DNA of 59,480 nt. It comes from an uncultured Bacteroidota bacterium. Lineage in GTDB: Bacteria; Bacteroidota; Bacteroidia; Chitinophagales; Chitinophagaceae. The notes under the pieces were generated by a model, which made no database searches, had not been told where the DNA came from, and saw only the letters and a program-made list of their open reading frames with translations. The translations under genes were made by a program, and so were the position numbers. Where the stretch lies: NCBI GenBank assembly GCA_903853805.1, contig CAINUN010000093.1, positions 1 through 59,480 on the forward strand. Direction: 5' to 3'. Every line of letters starts with the position of its first letter. Positions within the stretch are counted from its first letter, which is position 1. Positions 8,851 to 18,379 of this stretch are shown one piece after another.

Positions 8851-10362
8851 ATGAAACCCCATAAAATCCTTACTCTGATTTCATTGATGACAATTGCTAT
8901 AAGTTCTTTTGCTCAAGATGAAACAGACGCTCTTCGATATTCAATGCTTTCTCCAATGGGGACAGCTCGTTCCATAGGTTTTGGTGGCGCTCTTGGCTCA
9001 GTAGGTGGCGATTTTACGAGCCTTAGTGTAAACCCTGCTGGGTTAGGTATATACCGTCGTTCGGAATTTATGTTTACCCCATCTCTAAAAATGAACAATG
9101 TCAACTCAAAATATCTTGGAATGGAGTATGACCAATCTGCCGCGAGACTCAATTTTAACAATATTGGACTAGTAATGACATGGGCTGAAAGAGGCAAACG
9201 CTATGAAAATAGTAAATGGAAAACAATGTCATTTGCAATAGGTTATAACCGTCTAGCCGAATTTAAACGTGAGTATGTTTTGCAAGGTCAATTAAAAGAC
9301 CCTTTTGGAAACAACGGCAGTTTTAGTGAATTATTTGTTGCAGATGCTAGAAATCATCCAAGTAATGTGAACAGTGAAGGTACCATGGCCTATATGGGAT
9401 ATCAATCTTATCTTGTTAATCAAGATAGCCTTGGCTATTTTACGCTCGCAGATGTAAAAACAGGACTTAATCAACTAAAAACTGTTGAAGAAAAGGGAGG
9501 AGTTAATGAATTGTGTTTGAGTTTTGGAGGAAACTATGAAGAGAAAATTATGTTTGGTGCAACACTTGGCTTGCCTTCAATTCGATACATCAGACACTTG
9601 ACTTTCGATGAAGCAGATGCCTCCAATAATGACTCAAATTACTTTTCTTATTTCCGATATAAAGAAGATTTGAAAACAACAGGAAATGGTGTCAATCTAA
9701 AGTTAGGCGTCATTGTAAAACCTATAGATGCTTTACGTCTAGGTATCGCAATTCATACTCCAACAATATTTACCATTACTGATGTAAGTAATACAAGTAT
9801 AGAAACAAACACTGAAAGCTTTAAATCTGTTATTGGCGCATCAGATACTAATCCAATTACCAATGTTACATCTCCGGAGCAACGCTTTACTTATACTTTA
9901 ATTACTCCATGGAGAGCTGTTTTTAGCGGTACGGGTTTCATAGGGAAATTAGGATTTGTTTCTGTTGATTATGAGTACGTGAATTACAAGTCAATGCGTT
10001 ACCATTTCGAACAAGAGTTTGCAGAAGATGCAAGACTTAGAAATAATGTTATAAAGAACACATACAAGGCTGCACATAATTTACGTATTGGAGCAGAAAT
10101 AAAAATGGATGACTTTTTCTTCCGTGGTGGAGTTGGTATTTATGGGTCACCATTTCAAAATGCTAATGCCAAGTTTATGCGTAAGGATTTTTCATTTGGA
10201 CTTGGCTATCGTTCTGGTGATTTTTTCACAGATGTTGCTTTTGTACATAGTGATGTTGAAACCACTGAGAAGCCTTATTCTTTACCTACTTTATTGTCTC
10301 CTACAGCTAATTTGACTTCTAATTTTAACACGATAAGTTGGACGTTTGGTTGGAAGTTGTAA
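8851..10362 (+). CDS. Outer-membrane beta-barrel protein, OmpP1/FadL-like
   Basis: This 503-aa protein has a signal peptide ending SSFAQ (about residue 22). The mature start, with LSPMGTARSIGFGGALGSVG and SLSVNPAGLGIYRRSEF, is typical of the FadL/TodX/OmpP1-type barrels of Bacteroidota. The rest alternates hydrophobic and polar residues in strands and ends with WTFGWKL, a terminal aromatic strand. It should sit in the outer membrane as a channel for hydrophobic or other small substrates; the ligand cannot be told. Its stop lies 6 bases from the convergent stop at 10369. Confidence 0.75.
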   Translation: MKPHKILTLISLMTIAISSFAQDETDALRYSMLSPMGTARSIGFGGALGSVGGDFTSLSVNPAGLGIYRRSEFMFTPSLKMNNVNSKYLGMEYDQSAARLNFNNIGLVMTWAERGKRYENSKWKTMSFAIGYNRLAEFKREYVLQGQLKDPFGNNGSFSELFVADARNHPSNVNSEGTMAYMGYQSYLVNQDSLGYFTLADVKTGLNQLKTVEEKGGVNELCLSFGGNYEEKIMFGATLGLPSIRYIRHLTFDEADASNNDSNYFSYFRYKEDLKTTGNGVNLKLGVIVKPIDALRLGIAIHTPTIFTITDVSNTSIETNTESFKSVIGASDTNPITNVTSPEQRFTYTLITPWRAVFSGTGFIGKLGFVSVDYEYVNYKSMRYHFEQEFAEDARLRNNVIKNTYKAAHNLRIGAEIKMDDFFFRGGVGIYGSPFQNANAKFMRKDFSFGLGYRSGDFFTDVAFVHSDVETTEKPYSLPTLLSPTANLTSNFNTISWTFGWKL

Positions 10363-10368
10363 AGCTTG

Positions 10369-11634
10369 TTATTCAACAGAAATTAATCCATTTTTGTAAT
10401 TTAGATAAAAGACATGCTCATTTTCTAAATAAAGAAAATCATTGTCTCTAGTCCATTGTGTTTGAATATCAAATTGAGTGAAAGCTGCACCAGCCAAATC
10501 ATTCAAATGATAATTGAAAATGGTGCCATATTTCTGTAAAAGATAAGCATACCAATAAACTGTTTCATAACCACGGTAAACCAGTTCAGTCGGACGGGCA
10601 TCCGTGGTTTTTTTGTAGTTGCGAACTAATACTTGAGGCATTGTAATACTGTTGTCAAAATTAAATGCAGCAGTAATCGTCACTATGTAATTCACTTTTT
10701 TTTCTTTTAAAAAACTAGCGCCTTTCCATGAGGGCATGCCAAAAAAATGAAAACGATTTTGAGGAAACCATTCTACTATTTGTTGAATAATAGAATCGGC
10801 AAGCAATGGATCAACGATAGGTAATAAAACAGGGTTGATACTTGTGTCAAGAAAAGGCAATAGCTCTGAAGAATCTTCCAAACTAACCCAATTGATACGG
10901 GGCCATTTTTTTTGTTTTGTACCCGAACAATAATTCAAAGCAATTGAATCTGTCTCATTTTCAAGATTGGTAATGAGCAATACTTTTTTTTCAGGAAACA
11001 TTTCCATCGCTTTATTTCTAAGGCGGATGCAATGACGGTGCAACGTAGGTTGAATGATGGTGAAAAATGGGTTGTCTTGCACATCTGTAACTGACGGTGA
11101 TAATGCGGAGACAAAATTGATTTTATATTTTTGGGAAAAGGCAGCAATTTTTCCCAATTGATTGGAAGCTAAAAAACCAATAATCAAATCTGAACCAACA
11201 AGTGTTTTAGTCAGTATCAATCTTTCAATGCCTTCTCCATCTTGTGTAATGTCATGAATATATATATCGAAGTTGTAACCTAGCTTGTTCAATGAATCTT
11301 TTGCCAACAAAATGCCTTCATAAAACTGGTAACCAGCTATCGCTTTATCGGGTAAATGCTCAAAAACAGGTTGCCCTTCTTCAACCAATTCATCGAGATA
11401 AAGCGGAATCAATACATCTATTCTGTAACGAAATTTAACTCTCGATGTGGGGTAGTCAATTGGTTTTTGCTTTTTTGCAATTCTATTGGAATTGTATTCT
11501 TGAGTTTTTGACTCATTATTGTTTTCTTTTCGAGCAGATATTCTTTTCCAAAATTGCGCACTTGATTCGTATGGAGACGAAATCAATAACAACAACATCA
11601 TCATCATTAAACTACGAAATACCATCTTAGTCAA
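10369..11634 (-). CDS. Periplasmic-binding-protein-fold protein (type I), guaA-linked
   Basis: This 421-aa protein has a signal peptide (about residues 1-26) and a basic linker. From about residue 70 there is a type I periplasmic-binding fold: YRIDVLIPLYLDE, a KDSLNKLGYNFDIYIHD strand-helix, SDLIIGFLASNQLGKIAAFS and NFVSALSPSVTD. It resembles the receptor-ligand-binding part of Bacteroidota proteins that elsewhere carry LysM domains, but no LysM is visible here. No transporter genes adjoin it, so a sensing or envelope role is as likely as transport. Its start is 3 bases after the guaA stop, so the two are probably co-transcribed. Confidence 0.6.
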   Translation of the reverse strand: MTKMVFRSLMMMMLLLLISSPYESSAQFWKRISARKENNNESKTQEYNSNRIAKKQKPIDYPTSRVKFRYRIDVLIPLYLDELVEEGQPVFEHLPDKAIAGYQFYEGILLAKDSLNKLGYNFDIYIHDITQDGEGIERLILTKTLVGSDLIIGFLASNQLGKIAAFSQKYKINFVSALSPSVTDVQDNPFFTIIQPTLHRHCIRLRNKAMEMFPEKKVLLITNLENETDSIALNYCSGTKQKKWPRINWVSLEDSSELLPFLDTSINPVLLPIVDPLLADSIIQQIVEWFPQNRFHFFGMPSWKGASFLKEKKVNYIVTITAAFNFDNSITMPQVLVRNYKKTTDARPTELVYRGYETVYWYAYLLQKYGTIFNYHLNDLAGAAFTQFDIQTQWTRDNDFLYLENEHVFYLNYKNGLISVE

Positions 11635-11637
11635 ACG

Positions 11638-13176
11638 TTATTCCCATTCAATGGTTGCAGGTGGCTTGGAACTTATATCGTAAACTACACGATTGATGCC
11701 TCTTACTTTGTTTATAATTTCATTGGAAACTTTTCCGAGAAATTCATATGGGAGATGTGCCCAATCTGCCGTCATCCCGTCAACAGATGTTACTGCACGC
11801 AATGCTACAGTAAATTCATAAGTACGTTCATCACCCATCACACCCACACTTTGAACGGGCAATAAAATAGTTCCAGCCTGCCACACTTGATGATACAATT
11901 CGCTGTCACGAAGATTTTGAATATAAATGGCATCTGCTTGTTGCAGCATCTTCACTTTATCTTCAGTTACTGCTCCAAGAATACGAATGCCTAAGCCTGG
12001 ACCCGGGAATGGATGTCGTGAAATAAAAAGCTCATCCAAACCTAATTCTCTACCTACTCTTCTTACTTCGTCTTTAAATAAAAAGCGAAGTGGCTCCACT
12101 AATTTTAAGTGCATTTTTTCAGGCAATCCACCTACATTATGATGTGATTTGATAGTGGCTGATGGTCCATGAACAGAAACTGATTCAATAACATCAGGAT
12201 AAATAGTCCCTTGCCCAAGAAAACCAACATCGGTAAGCTGAATAGCTTCTTCGTTAAAAATTTCAATAAATAAACGTCCAATGATTTTACGCTTTTGTTC
12301 AGGGTCTGTTATATCCTTGAGCTCACTGTAAAAACGTTGTTTGGCATCAATACCTTTAGTGTTCAATCCAAGATGTTTGTAGCCTTCCAACACTTGTTCA
12401 AATTCATCTTTTCGGAGCAACCCATTGTCTACAAATATGCAAAAAAGGCGGTCGCCAATGGCGCGGTGAATTAAGGTGGCAGCAACTGTAGAATCTACAC
12501 CACCACTCAATGCCATCACTACTTTTCCACCACCTACTTCATTTTTAATTCTTGATATAGTTTCTTGAATAAAAGCTGCAGGAGTCCAATCTTGTTGGCA
12601 TCCACAAACATCTACCACAAAGTTTTTCAGGAGTTGTTTGCCATCAATACTATGTGTTACCTCAGGATGAAATTGGATGCCATAAACAACATATGTAGCA
12701 TAGTTTTTTGCAGCTTTAAATGCAGCAACTGGAATGGAATCAGTAGTAGCAATGATATCAAAGCCTTCTGGCAATTGCTTTATAGAATCGCTATGGCTCA
12801 TCCATACTTGAGATTCATTAGCAATGGCGGAAAGCAATGCTTCATGTTTTACTTGTTGAAGATGTGCCCGTCCATATTCTCTATGAGCAGATTTACCTAC
12901 TTCACCTCCCGATTGTTGAGCAATTAATTGTGCTCCGTAACACACGCCCAAAATCGGTAAATATTGCGCCATTGCCTTTATATCAGGCTTAGGAGCATTT
13001 GGATCATTTACCGAAAATGGACTACCTGAAAGAATAATGCCTTTTAAGCAAGGTTCATATTGAACTGCTTTAGTACATGGTTGTATTTCGCAATAGATGT
13101 TCAATTCACGAATGCTACGGGCAATGAGCTGTGTATATTGAGAACCGAAATCGAGGATGAGTATTTTATCGTTCAC
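11638..13176 (-). CDS. guaA: GMP synthase (glutamine-hydrolysing)
   Basis: This 512-aa enzyme converts XMP to GMP using glutamine and ATP. The class I amidotransferase domain has GVCYGAQ (nucleophile Cys79) and FHPEVTHS with the His/Glu pair. The ATP-pyrophosphatase domain begins at about 200 with [12 protein letters not shown]. The C-terminal dimerisation domain ends in the usual PATIEWE. Its length is typical. The gene is first in a probable two-gene operon with the periplasmic-binding-fold protein. Confidence 0.97.
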   Translation of the reverse strand: MNDKILILDFGSQYTQLIARSIRELNIYCEIQPCTKAVQYEPCLKGIILSGSPFSVNDPNAPKPDIKAMAQYLPILGVCYGAQLIAQQSGGEVGKSAHREYGRAHLQQVKHEALLSAIANESQVWMSHSDSIKQLPEGFDIIATTDSIPVAAFKAAKNYATYVVYGIQFHPEVTHSIDGKQLLKNFVVDVCGCQQDWTPAAFIQETISRIKNEVGGGKVVMALSGGVDSTVAATLIHRAIGDRLFCIFVDNGLLRKDEFEQVLEGYKHLGLNTKGIDAKQRFYSELKDITDPEQKRKIIGRLFIEIFNEEAIQLTDVGFLGQGTIYPDVIESVSVHGPSATIKSHHNVGGLPEKMHLKLVEPLRFLFKDEVRRVGRELGLDELFISRHPFPGPGLGIRILGAVTEDKVKMLQQADAIYIQNLRDSELYHQVWQAGTILLPVQSVGVMGDERTYEFTVALRAVTSVDGMTADWAHLPYEFLGKVSNEIINKVRGINRVVYDISSKPPATIEWE

Positions 13177-13250
13177 AGATTAAATAGTAAAAGTCAAATA
13201 TCAAGGAGTTAAATAGTCATTCAACATCCAAAATTTATCATTAAAATTAA

Positions 13251-13568
13251 CTAAGCTTGTCCAGTAGGACCTGCATAATTGAATGGCAAAGCCACTTGGT
13301 CTGCATCTTTGATGTTTCCATGTTGAGCTTCATAGCGCTTGATGTTTTCCACCAATGCACGCATGAGTCTTTTAGCATGTACCGGTGTCATAATCATGCG
13401 GCTTTTCACTTTTGCTTTTGGCATGTTGGGCATTACATTTACAAAGTCCAAAACAAATTCAGCAGGAGAATGCGTAATGATGGCTAGATTGACGTAATGG
13501 CCATCTGCTATTTCTTCTGTTAGTTCAATGTTGAGGGATTGCTCGGGGTTGGGTTGATTTTGTTGCAT
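13251..13568 (-). CDS. DUF3467 domain protein
   Basis: This 105-aa cytoplasmic protein is one DUF3467 domain. It has a Gln/Asn-rich start, then a DGHYVNLAIITHSPAEFVLD beta region and a PKAKVKSRMIMTPVHAKRL segment leading into a helix. The domain is frequent in Bacteroidota and has no established function that I know of. The gene diverges from gldD with 67 bases between them. Confidence 0.8.
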   Translation of the reverse strand: MQQNQPNPEQSLNIELTEEIADGHYVNLAIITHSPAEFVLDFVNVMPNMPKAKVKSRMIMTPVHAKRLMRALVENIKRYEAQHGNIKDADQVALPFNYAGPTGQA

Positions 13569-13635
13569 TTAGTGAAATTTAGGGTGCGAAAATAGCGAAA
13601 GATAATCAGTACTATTTTTCTCTTAGTTTTGGTTC

Positions 13636-14229
13636 ATGCAAAGGCTATTGTTTTTTTCGCTTTTTCTTTTATCAATCACTTCCTGCCGACCGGAATCTTA
13701 CACACCCAAACCTCGTGGTTATGCTCGTGTAGCTTTCCCTAAAAGAGCTTATCAGCCTTATAATGAATCTGGCTTTCCATACAGTTTTGAAATTCCGGTT
13801 TATAGTAATGTCGTAAGAGATACTATTTTTTTAGGCAAAAAACCAGAAAACCCATATTGGATAAACATCCTGTTTCCTTCGCTAGGTGGACAGATATACA
13901 TCTCCTACAAGGAAATTACTGCACAGCAACCGCTGTCTAAACTCCTTCAAGATTCGCACGAAATGTCTTTTACCGTGCATAGCAAACGTGCCGATTATAT
14001 TGATGAAAACGCTTTTCAAATGGGCAAAAGTGTTTATGGCATCATTTACGATGTTGGTGGAAATGCCGCTTCAAGTTATCAGTTCATTGCCACCGATTCT
14101 GTAAAACATTTCCTGCGTGGTGCTTTATATTTTGATGTTACCCCCAATGCAGATTCTCTAAAACCCATCAACGATTTCTTAAAGAAAGACCTAGAACATT
14201 TGCTCCAAACATTGACTTGGCGCAATTAA
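13636..14229 (+). CDS. gldD: Gliding motility lipoprotein GldD
   Basis: This 197-aa lipoprotein has a signal ending LLSITSC (Cys17), followed by the family signature PKPRGYARVAFPKRAYQPY. GldD is an envelope lipoprotein required for gliding in Flavobacterium and is found across Bacteroidota, including species not known to glide. Other gld genes are not in this window. A TAGTTTTG sequence ends only 4 bases before the ATG, so if it is a promoter the transcript would be nearly leaderless. The promoter of the following tRNA gene overlaps the end of this gene. Confidence 0.85.
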   Translation: MQRLLFFSLFLLSITSCRPESYTPKPRGYARVAFPKRAYQPYNESGFPYSFEIPVYSNVVRDTIFLGKKPENPYWINILFPSLGGQIYISYKEITAQQPLSKLLQDSHEMSFTVHSKRADYIDENAFQMGKSVYGIIYDVGGNAASSYQFIATDSVKHFLRGALYFDVTPNADSLKPINDFLKKDLEHLLQTLTWRN

Positions 14230-14247
14230 ACCTAGCCCTTACTTTTG
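14217..14247 (+). promoter_or_regulatory. Promoter of tRNA-Arg
   Basis: TTG at 14217 and TACTTTTG at 14240-14247 are separated by 20 bases, matching the Bacteroidota TTG-N19/20-TAnnTTTG pattern. The -7 box ends 8 bases before the tRNA 5' end. It overlaps the last codons of gldD. Confidence 0.65.
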
Positions 14248-14255
14248 CCGCCTTT

Positions 14256-14327
14256 GGTCTCGTAGTTCAATGGATAGAATAGAAGTTTCCTAAACTTTAG
14301 ATCCCAGTTCGATCCTGGGCGAGACCA
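14256..14327 (+). tRNA. tRNA-Arg (anticodon CCT)
   Basis: The 72-nt sequence folds into a full cloverleaf. The acceptor stem is GGTCTCG/CGAGACC. The D stem is GTTC/GAAT. The anticodon stem is GAAGT/ACTTT around loop TTCCTAA, giving anticodon CCT, which reads AGG. The T arm is CCCAG-TTCGATC-CTGGG. The discriminator is A, and CCA is not encoded. It lies 26 bases after gldD and converges on the acyl-CoA synthetase gene. Confidence 0.95.
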
Positions 14328-14344
14328 CAATCATTTCCCCCCTA

Positions 14345-16429
14345 CTACTTTTTTACTAAAACTCTTCCATCTACTGCTATTAATGTTTGTAGATTTCCTA
14401 ATAAAGGATTGATGTCTAGTTCAGCTATTTCTGGGGCAGCATCAACTAAGGCACTAAGTTTTAAGATATAGTCTATCAATAAATCTTGATTGACTCCTTC
14501 TTTGCCTCTTGCTCCTTTTATTATTGGGTAAGACCGCAATCGTTCAACCATTGAAAGCGCTTCTGCTTTTCCTACAGGAGCCAAGCCGGTTGATACATCT
14601 TTAAACACTTCTACAAAAATGCCGCCTAAACCACATAGGATTTGATGTCCAAATGGTGGTTCTTTTTTAGCACCTAAATATATTTCTATGCCTTTAAGTT
14701 GTTGTTGCATAATAACTCCATCCGCTTCGGGAAGCAACATTAATCTGTCAAATTGAATTTGAACATCTTCTAAACTGTTGACATCAAGCACAACCCCACC
14801 AATATCTGATTTGTGAACAGGTCCCGAAACTTTCATGACCAATGGAAAATCCGTATTGGTTGCAAAAGAAACCGCGTCCTCTCTATTACTAACTGTAAGT
14901 TGACTAGCAACAGGAATGCCTGCAGCTTCGAGTAAGCTAAAAACTTTATCTGCTGGCAAATAACCCTTCTCAGCATTGCTAATTATTTGTCGAACTGCAA
15001 TTTTATTAATGATGGGCAAGGTAGGGTCTTCATAGGGTTCATGCAATTTTTGAATACGCGATAATACATAACCAAAGCTTACTTCATCATTGAAATTGAC
15101 ATGTCCTTGTGCAAGGAAATGATTCACTTCTTCGGCGGCAAGTATTGCTGATGGCAAGATTGGGAAAATGGGCTTCTGACTATTCTTCATTTTTTCATGC
15201 AACACTTTATACACATCATCAACCCGCCACATACCTGTTGTGCCAAACACCACCACACTTCCGTCAATTTCATCAAAGTCATTTTCTACTGCATCTAAAA
15301 TTGTCCCTAATTGCAGTGCATTTCCTGTAGCCAAAAAATCTATTGGGTTGGACACCGAAGAGCCAGGAAACAATTTTTCTAACAATGCATCTGCTTTAGG
15401 ACCCGACAATCGCGGCACTTTCATGCCCCCATTAATCAATACATCAGTAAGCATTATGCCAGGACCGCCGGCGTGGGTAATCACTGCTATACGATTTCCA
15501 TTAAGTTGTTTTATGGAAAAGATAGCAGCTACATACACCAATTCCAATCGGCTAGCACAACGAAGAATGCCTGCTTTTCTAAACAAAGCACTTACGGCTG
15601 CATTGGAACCTGCCAAGGCTCCTGTGTGAGAGGAGACTGCCCGACTGCCTACATGAGTACTGCCCGATTTTATGGCTGCAATACGACAACCTTTTTGCAC
15701 CAAAGACCTTGCGTGTTTTAAGAATCTTTTGGGGTCGGCAATTTGTTCTACGTACAATAACTTGATACGTGAACTTGTTTGTGGGTTAAACGTAAGGTCC
15801 CAATATTCCAATATGTCTTCAACACCAATTTGGGCACTATTGCCAACCGAAAATATATCGCGCATTTTCAAACCAACTGGAATAGCCGCTTCCAACATAT
15901 ACACCATCGTAGCACCCGAAGCCGACACACAATCGCAACCCAACGGGTCATATTCAGGTACTGGACCTGCAAACACTCCTTTATATCTTCCCGTAAGTAC
16001 GCCAATGCAATTAGGACCAATAAGACTACCACCCACTTCGTTCACCATCGCAACAATGCGGTTTTCGAGGGCTTCGCCTTCTTCGCCCGTTTCGCTAAAG
16101 CCGGCTGAAAACAGAATGAAACCTTTGCAGTTTTTATGATAAGCCAACTCCTTAATCACTACTTCTACATGCGGTGCTGCAATGGCAATAATAGCCACAT
16201 CTACATCGGGCAACGAGGCGCAATCTTTGAAACAAGGAACGCCTTGCACATCTGTTTCTTTTGGATTGACACCATATAACTTACCCGAATATTGATGTGC
16301 AATAATATTGTGCAACACCTTGCCGCCAGGTTTAGAAATGTCGTTGGACGCACCAACAATGACAATGCTATCGGGGTTAAGTAGTTTTGGATGAATCATA
16401 ATTGTGGAAGAAAAAATTTCAGGCTGCAA
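14345..16429 (-). CDS. Acyl-CoA synthetase (NDP-forming), acetate-CoA ligase family
   Basis: This 694-aa protein joins an N-terminal CoA-binding Rossmann domain (DSIVIVGASNDISKPGGKVL, about 20-40), succinyl-CoA-ligase-like domains (SSHTGALAGSNAAVSALFRK and AVITHAGGPGIMLTD) and a C-terminal ATP-grasp domain (MKVSGPVHKSDIGGVVLDV). This is the ADP-forming acetate/acyl-CoA ligase layout, which interconverts acyl-CoA plus ADP and phosphate with acid plus ATP. The catalytic-His loop SSHTGA is present. The acyl group is not certain. The start may be the internal ATG at 16397-16399 (MIHPKLL), just before the CoA-binding domain. Confidence 0.85.
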   Translation of the reverse strand: MQPEIFSSTIMIHPKLLNPDSIVIVGASNDISKPGGKVLHNIIAHQYSGKLYGVNPKETDVQGVPCFKDCASLPDVDVAIIAIAAPHVEVVIKELAYHKNCKGFILFSAGFSETGEEGEALENRIVAMVNEVGGSLIGPNCIGVLTGRYKGVFAGPVPEYDPLGCDCVSASGATMVYMLEAAIPVGLKMRDIFSVGNSAQIGVEDILEYWDLTFNPQTSSRIKLLYVEQIADPKRFLKHARSLVQKGCRIAAIKSGSTHVGSRAVSSHTGALAGSNAAVSALFRKAGILRCASRLELVYVAAIFSIKQLNGNRIAVITHAGGPGIMLTDVLINGGMKVPRLSGPKADALLEKLFPGSSVSNPIDFLATGNALQLGTILDAVENDFDEIDGSVVVFGTTGMWRVDDVYKVLHEKMKNSQKPIFPILPSAILAAEEVNHFLAQGHVNFNDEVSFGYVLSRIQKLHEPYEDPTLPIINKIAVRQIISNAEKGYLPADKVFSLLEAAGIPVASQLTVSNREDAVSFATNTDFPLVMKVSGPVHKSDIGGVVLDVNSLEDVQIQFDRLMLLPEADGVIMQQQLKGIEIYLGAKKEPPFGHQILCGLGGIFVEVFKDVSTGLAPVGKAEALSMVERLRSYPIIKGARGKEGVNQDLLIDYILKLSALVDAAPEIAELDINPLLGNLQTLIAVDGRVLVKK

Positions 16430-16519
16430 AGTAGCGTAGGGTTTGCTAAGAAAGGTTGATTAGAATCAGCGTGTAAATGAGAAGTCAATGCAATTGAAAG
16501 TATTTTCCCCCTACTATCT

Positions 16520-17371
16520 TCAACCTTCATTATTTCTTCTCCAGCTTTCAATATTTCTTGCATCCACTTCACCATGAATCTCCAATGTATCTCCTACAAA
16601 TAAAGTCTTTCCAACCTCTGAATCTTGTACAAATAAATTGACTGACAAACAGTAAGTATGACCTTTTTCTTCTAATGTTGAATGGTTTGGAAGTGTAGTT
16701 TTTCTTTGTATTGCGAATGTTTTAGCAAAGCCTACAATTGATTCTCCACTTTGAGCGTCGCGTGAAGGAACGACACATCTTGCACATGGACTTACACCTA
16801 ATAACTGCACTTCGCCTATACTAAAAGCTACTGCATTGTTATGGTGGGTAAATAATCTATCTTCCCAAAAAGCTTCCTCTGTTTCTATCTCAAGATTTGC
16901 TCTAAATCGTTGACGAGCTGAATTTAAATCTATGTTTGGAAACCAGGTTGTTACAACATGTAAACTTGATGTGCTTAATAACGTAACGCCACTTAAGTCT
17001 GGTTCATCCAAAAACCTTCCTGTTGTGTTGAAAATAAAAGATACCTCTTGTTTAAAGAAATCAGACAAATAAGCTTCGAGGTTTTTTCGTTCTGATTCAA
17101 TGTGAAATTGCTCCCAATTCGCAAAGTCCTGGTGTTTTAATAAAATTATTCCTGAAGCTAAGTCTATTTTAGATCTTAGCAAATGAATTGCTGCATTGGT
17201 CTTACCTGTAATTGGCTTTCCCACTTTGTCGACGATAGCATAATTACGGTCGTTTTTCAAACAGCCTCCTTTGGCAATTGAAGCCTGTTGCACGGATATG
17301 CCATCAAGTGATTTTACTGGATAAAGAGTAATGTTTCTAAGAATTGACGATGAGGTTGCAATATTTTTCAA
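16520..17371 (-). CDS. MOSC-domain protein with MOSC N-terminal barrel
   Basis: This 283-aa protein has the MOSC N-terminal beta-barrel (ITLYPVKSLDGISVQQA at about 14-30 and KNDRNYAIVD) followed by a MOSC domain. The latter includes NSARQRFRANLEI and SPCARCVVPSRD (C196, C199), where a Cys usually handles sulfur or a molybdenum cofactor. Related proteins, such as the mARC/YcbX group, reduce N-hydroxylated compounds. No electron partner adjoins it, and no molybdenum-cofactor genes are in the window. The exact substrate is unknown. Confidence 0.82.
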   Translation of the reverse strand: MKNIATSSSILRNITLYPVKSLDGISVQQASIAKGGCLKNDRNYAIVDKVGKPITGKTNAAIHLLRSKIDLASGIILLKHQDFANWEQFHIESERKNLEAYLSDFFKQEVSFIFNTTGRFLDEPDLSGVTLLSTSSLHVVTTWFPNIDLNSARQRFRANLEIETEEAFWEDRLFTHHNNAVAFSIGEVQLLGVSPCARCVVPSRDAQSGESIVGFAKTFAIQRKTTLPNHSTLEEKGHTYCLSVNLFVQDSEVGKTLFVGDTLEIHGEVDARNIESWRRNNEG

Positions 17372-17452
17372 TTGAAAATAATAGAGAATAAAATTAGGAC
17401 TTTACGATTTGCAATTTCCAATAATTACCTTGCCCCTTAAATTTAGAACAAC

Positions 17453-18379
17453 ATGTTTTCAATAGCAATACACGGGGGAGCGGGCACACTAAGCAAATCT
17501 TTGATGGATGCCCAAAAGGGAAAGGAATACCTCAATGCACTGGAACAGGCCTTGGAAGCTGGGAAAATAATTTTAGAAAAAGGTGGTGCTGCATTAGATG
17601 CTGTTGAAGCAGCTGTCGTTGCTTTAGAGGATTGCCCTTTGTTTAATGCTGGTAAAGGCGCTGTATTCAATCATCAAGGTGAACATGAATTGGACGCTTC
17701 GATTATGGACGGAAATGGATCTAAAGGAGGCTCTGTTGCTGCTTTACAACACATCAAAAACCCTATTCGTTTGGCGAAAGCTATACTTCAAAAATCTGCT
17801 CATGTGATGCTTATTGGTGATGGTGCTGAACAATTTGCTAAAGAGCAAGGTTTTGAAACCGTAGACCAAGCCTATTTCTACAATGAATTTCGCTATCAGC
17901 AGTGGCAAGAAATAAAAGATGAAGACCGTTTTGCTCTTGACCATTCACTTGCCATCAAAGAACAAAAGAAAGGAACCGTTGGAGCTGTGGCATTGGATAT
18001 GCATGGAAATCTAGCCGCGGCTACATCTACAGGAGGAATGACTAATAAAAAATGGGGAAGGGTGGGTGATACGCCAATTATAGGTGCAGGAACTTATGCC
18101 AATAATGCCACTTGTGCGGTGAGTTGCACGGGTCATGGTGAGTTTTTTATTGAGCAAGTTGTGGCTTATGATGTGCATTGCCTAATGCTCTACAAAAATT
18201 TTTCGTTACAACAAGCAACTGAATATATAGTGTTGGATAAGTTGAAAAAATTAGATGCAGAAGGTGGCTTAATTGCCATCGACAACAAAGGCAATTGTTC
18301 CTTAGTCTTCAATTCAGAAGGAATGTATAGAGCGCACTTTAACGCTGATGAACAGAAAATAATAACAGCTATTTACTAA
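17453..18379 (+). CDS. iaaA: Isoaspartyl peptidase / plant-type L-asparaginase
   Basis: This 308-aa Ntn hydrolase has IAIHGGAGTLS at the start, a GKGAVFN loop and the autocleavage site GTVGAVA with nucleophile Thr175. Substrate residues follow in TSTGGMTNKKWGRVGDTP and GAGTYANN. It is made as one chain and cuts itself into alpha and beta subunits. It hydrolyses beta-aspartyl dipeptides, including the beta-Asp-Arg released from cyanophycin. It overlaps the stop of the convergent cyanophycinase gene by 4 bases, which supports that role. Confidence 0.9.
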   Translation: MFSIAIHGGAGTLSKSLMDAQKGKEYLNALEQALEAGKIILEKGGAALDAVEAAVVALEDCPLFNAGKGAVFNHQGEHELDASIMDGNGSKGGSVAALQHIKNPIRLAKAILQKSAHVMLIGDGAEQFAKEQGFETVDQAYFYNEFRYQQWQEIKDEDRFALDHSLAIKEQKKGTVGAVALDMHGNLAAATSTGGMTNKKWGRVGDTPIIGAGTYANNATCAVSCTGHGEFFIEQVVAYDVHCLMLYKNFSLQQATEYIVLDKLKKLDAEGGLIAIDNKGNCSLVFNSEGMYRAHFNADEQKIITAIY

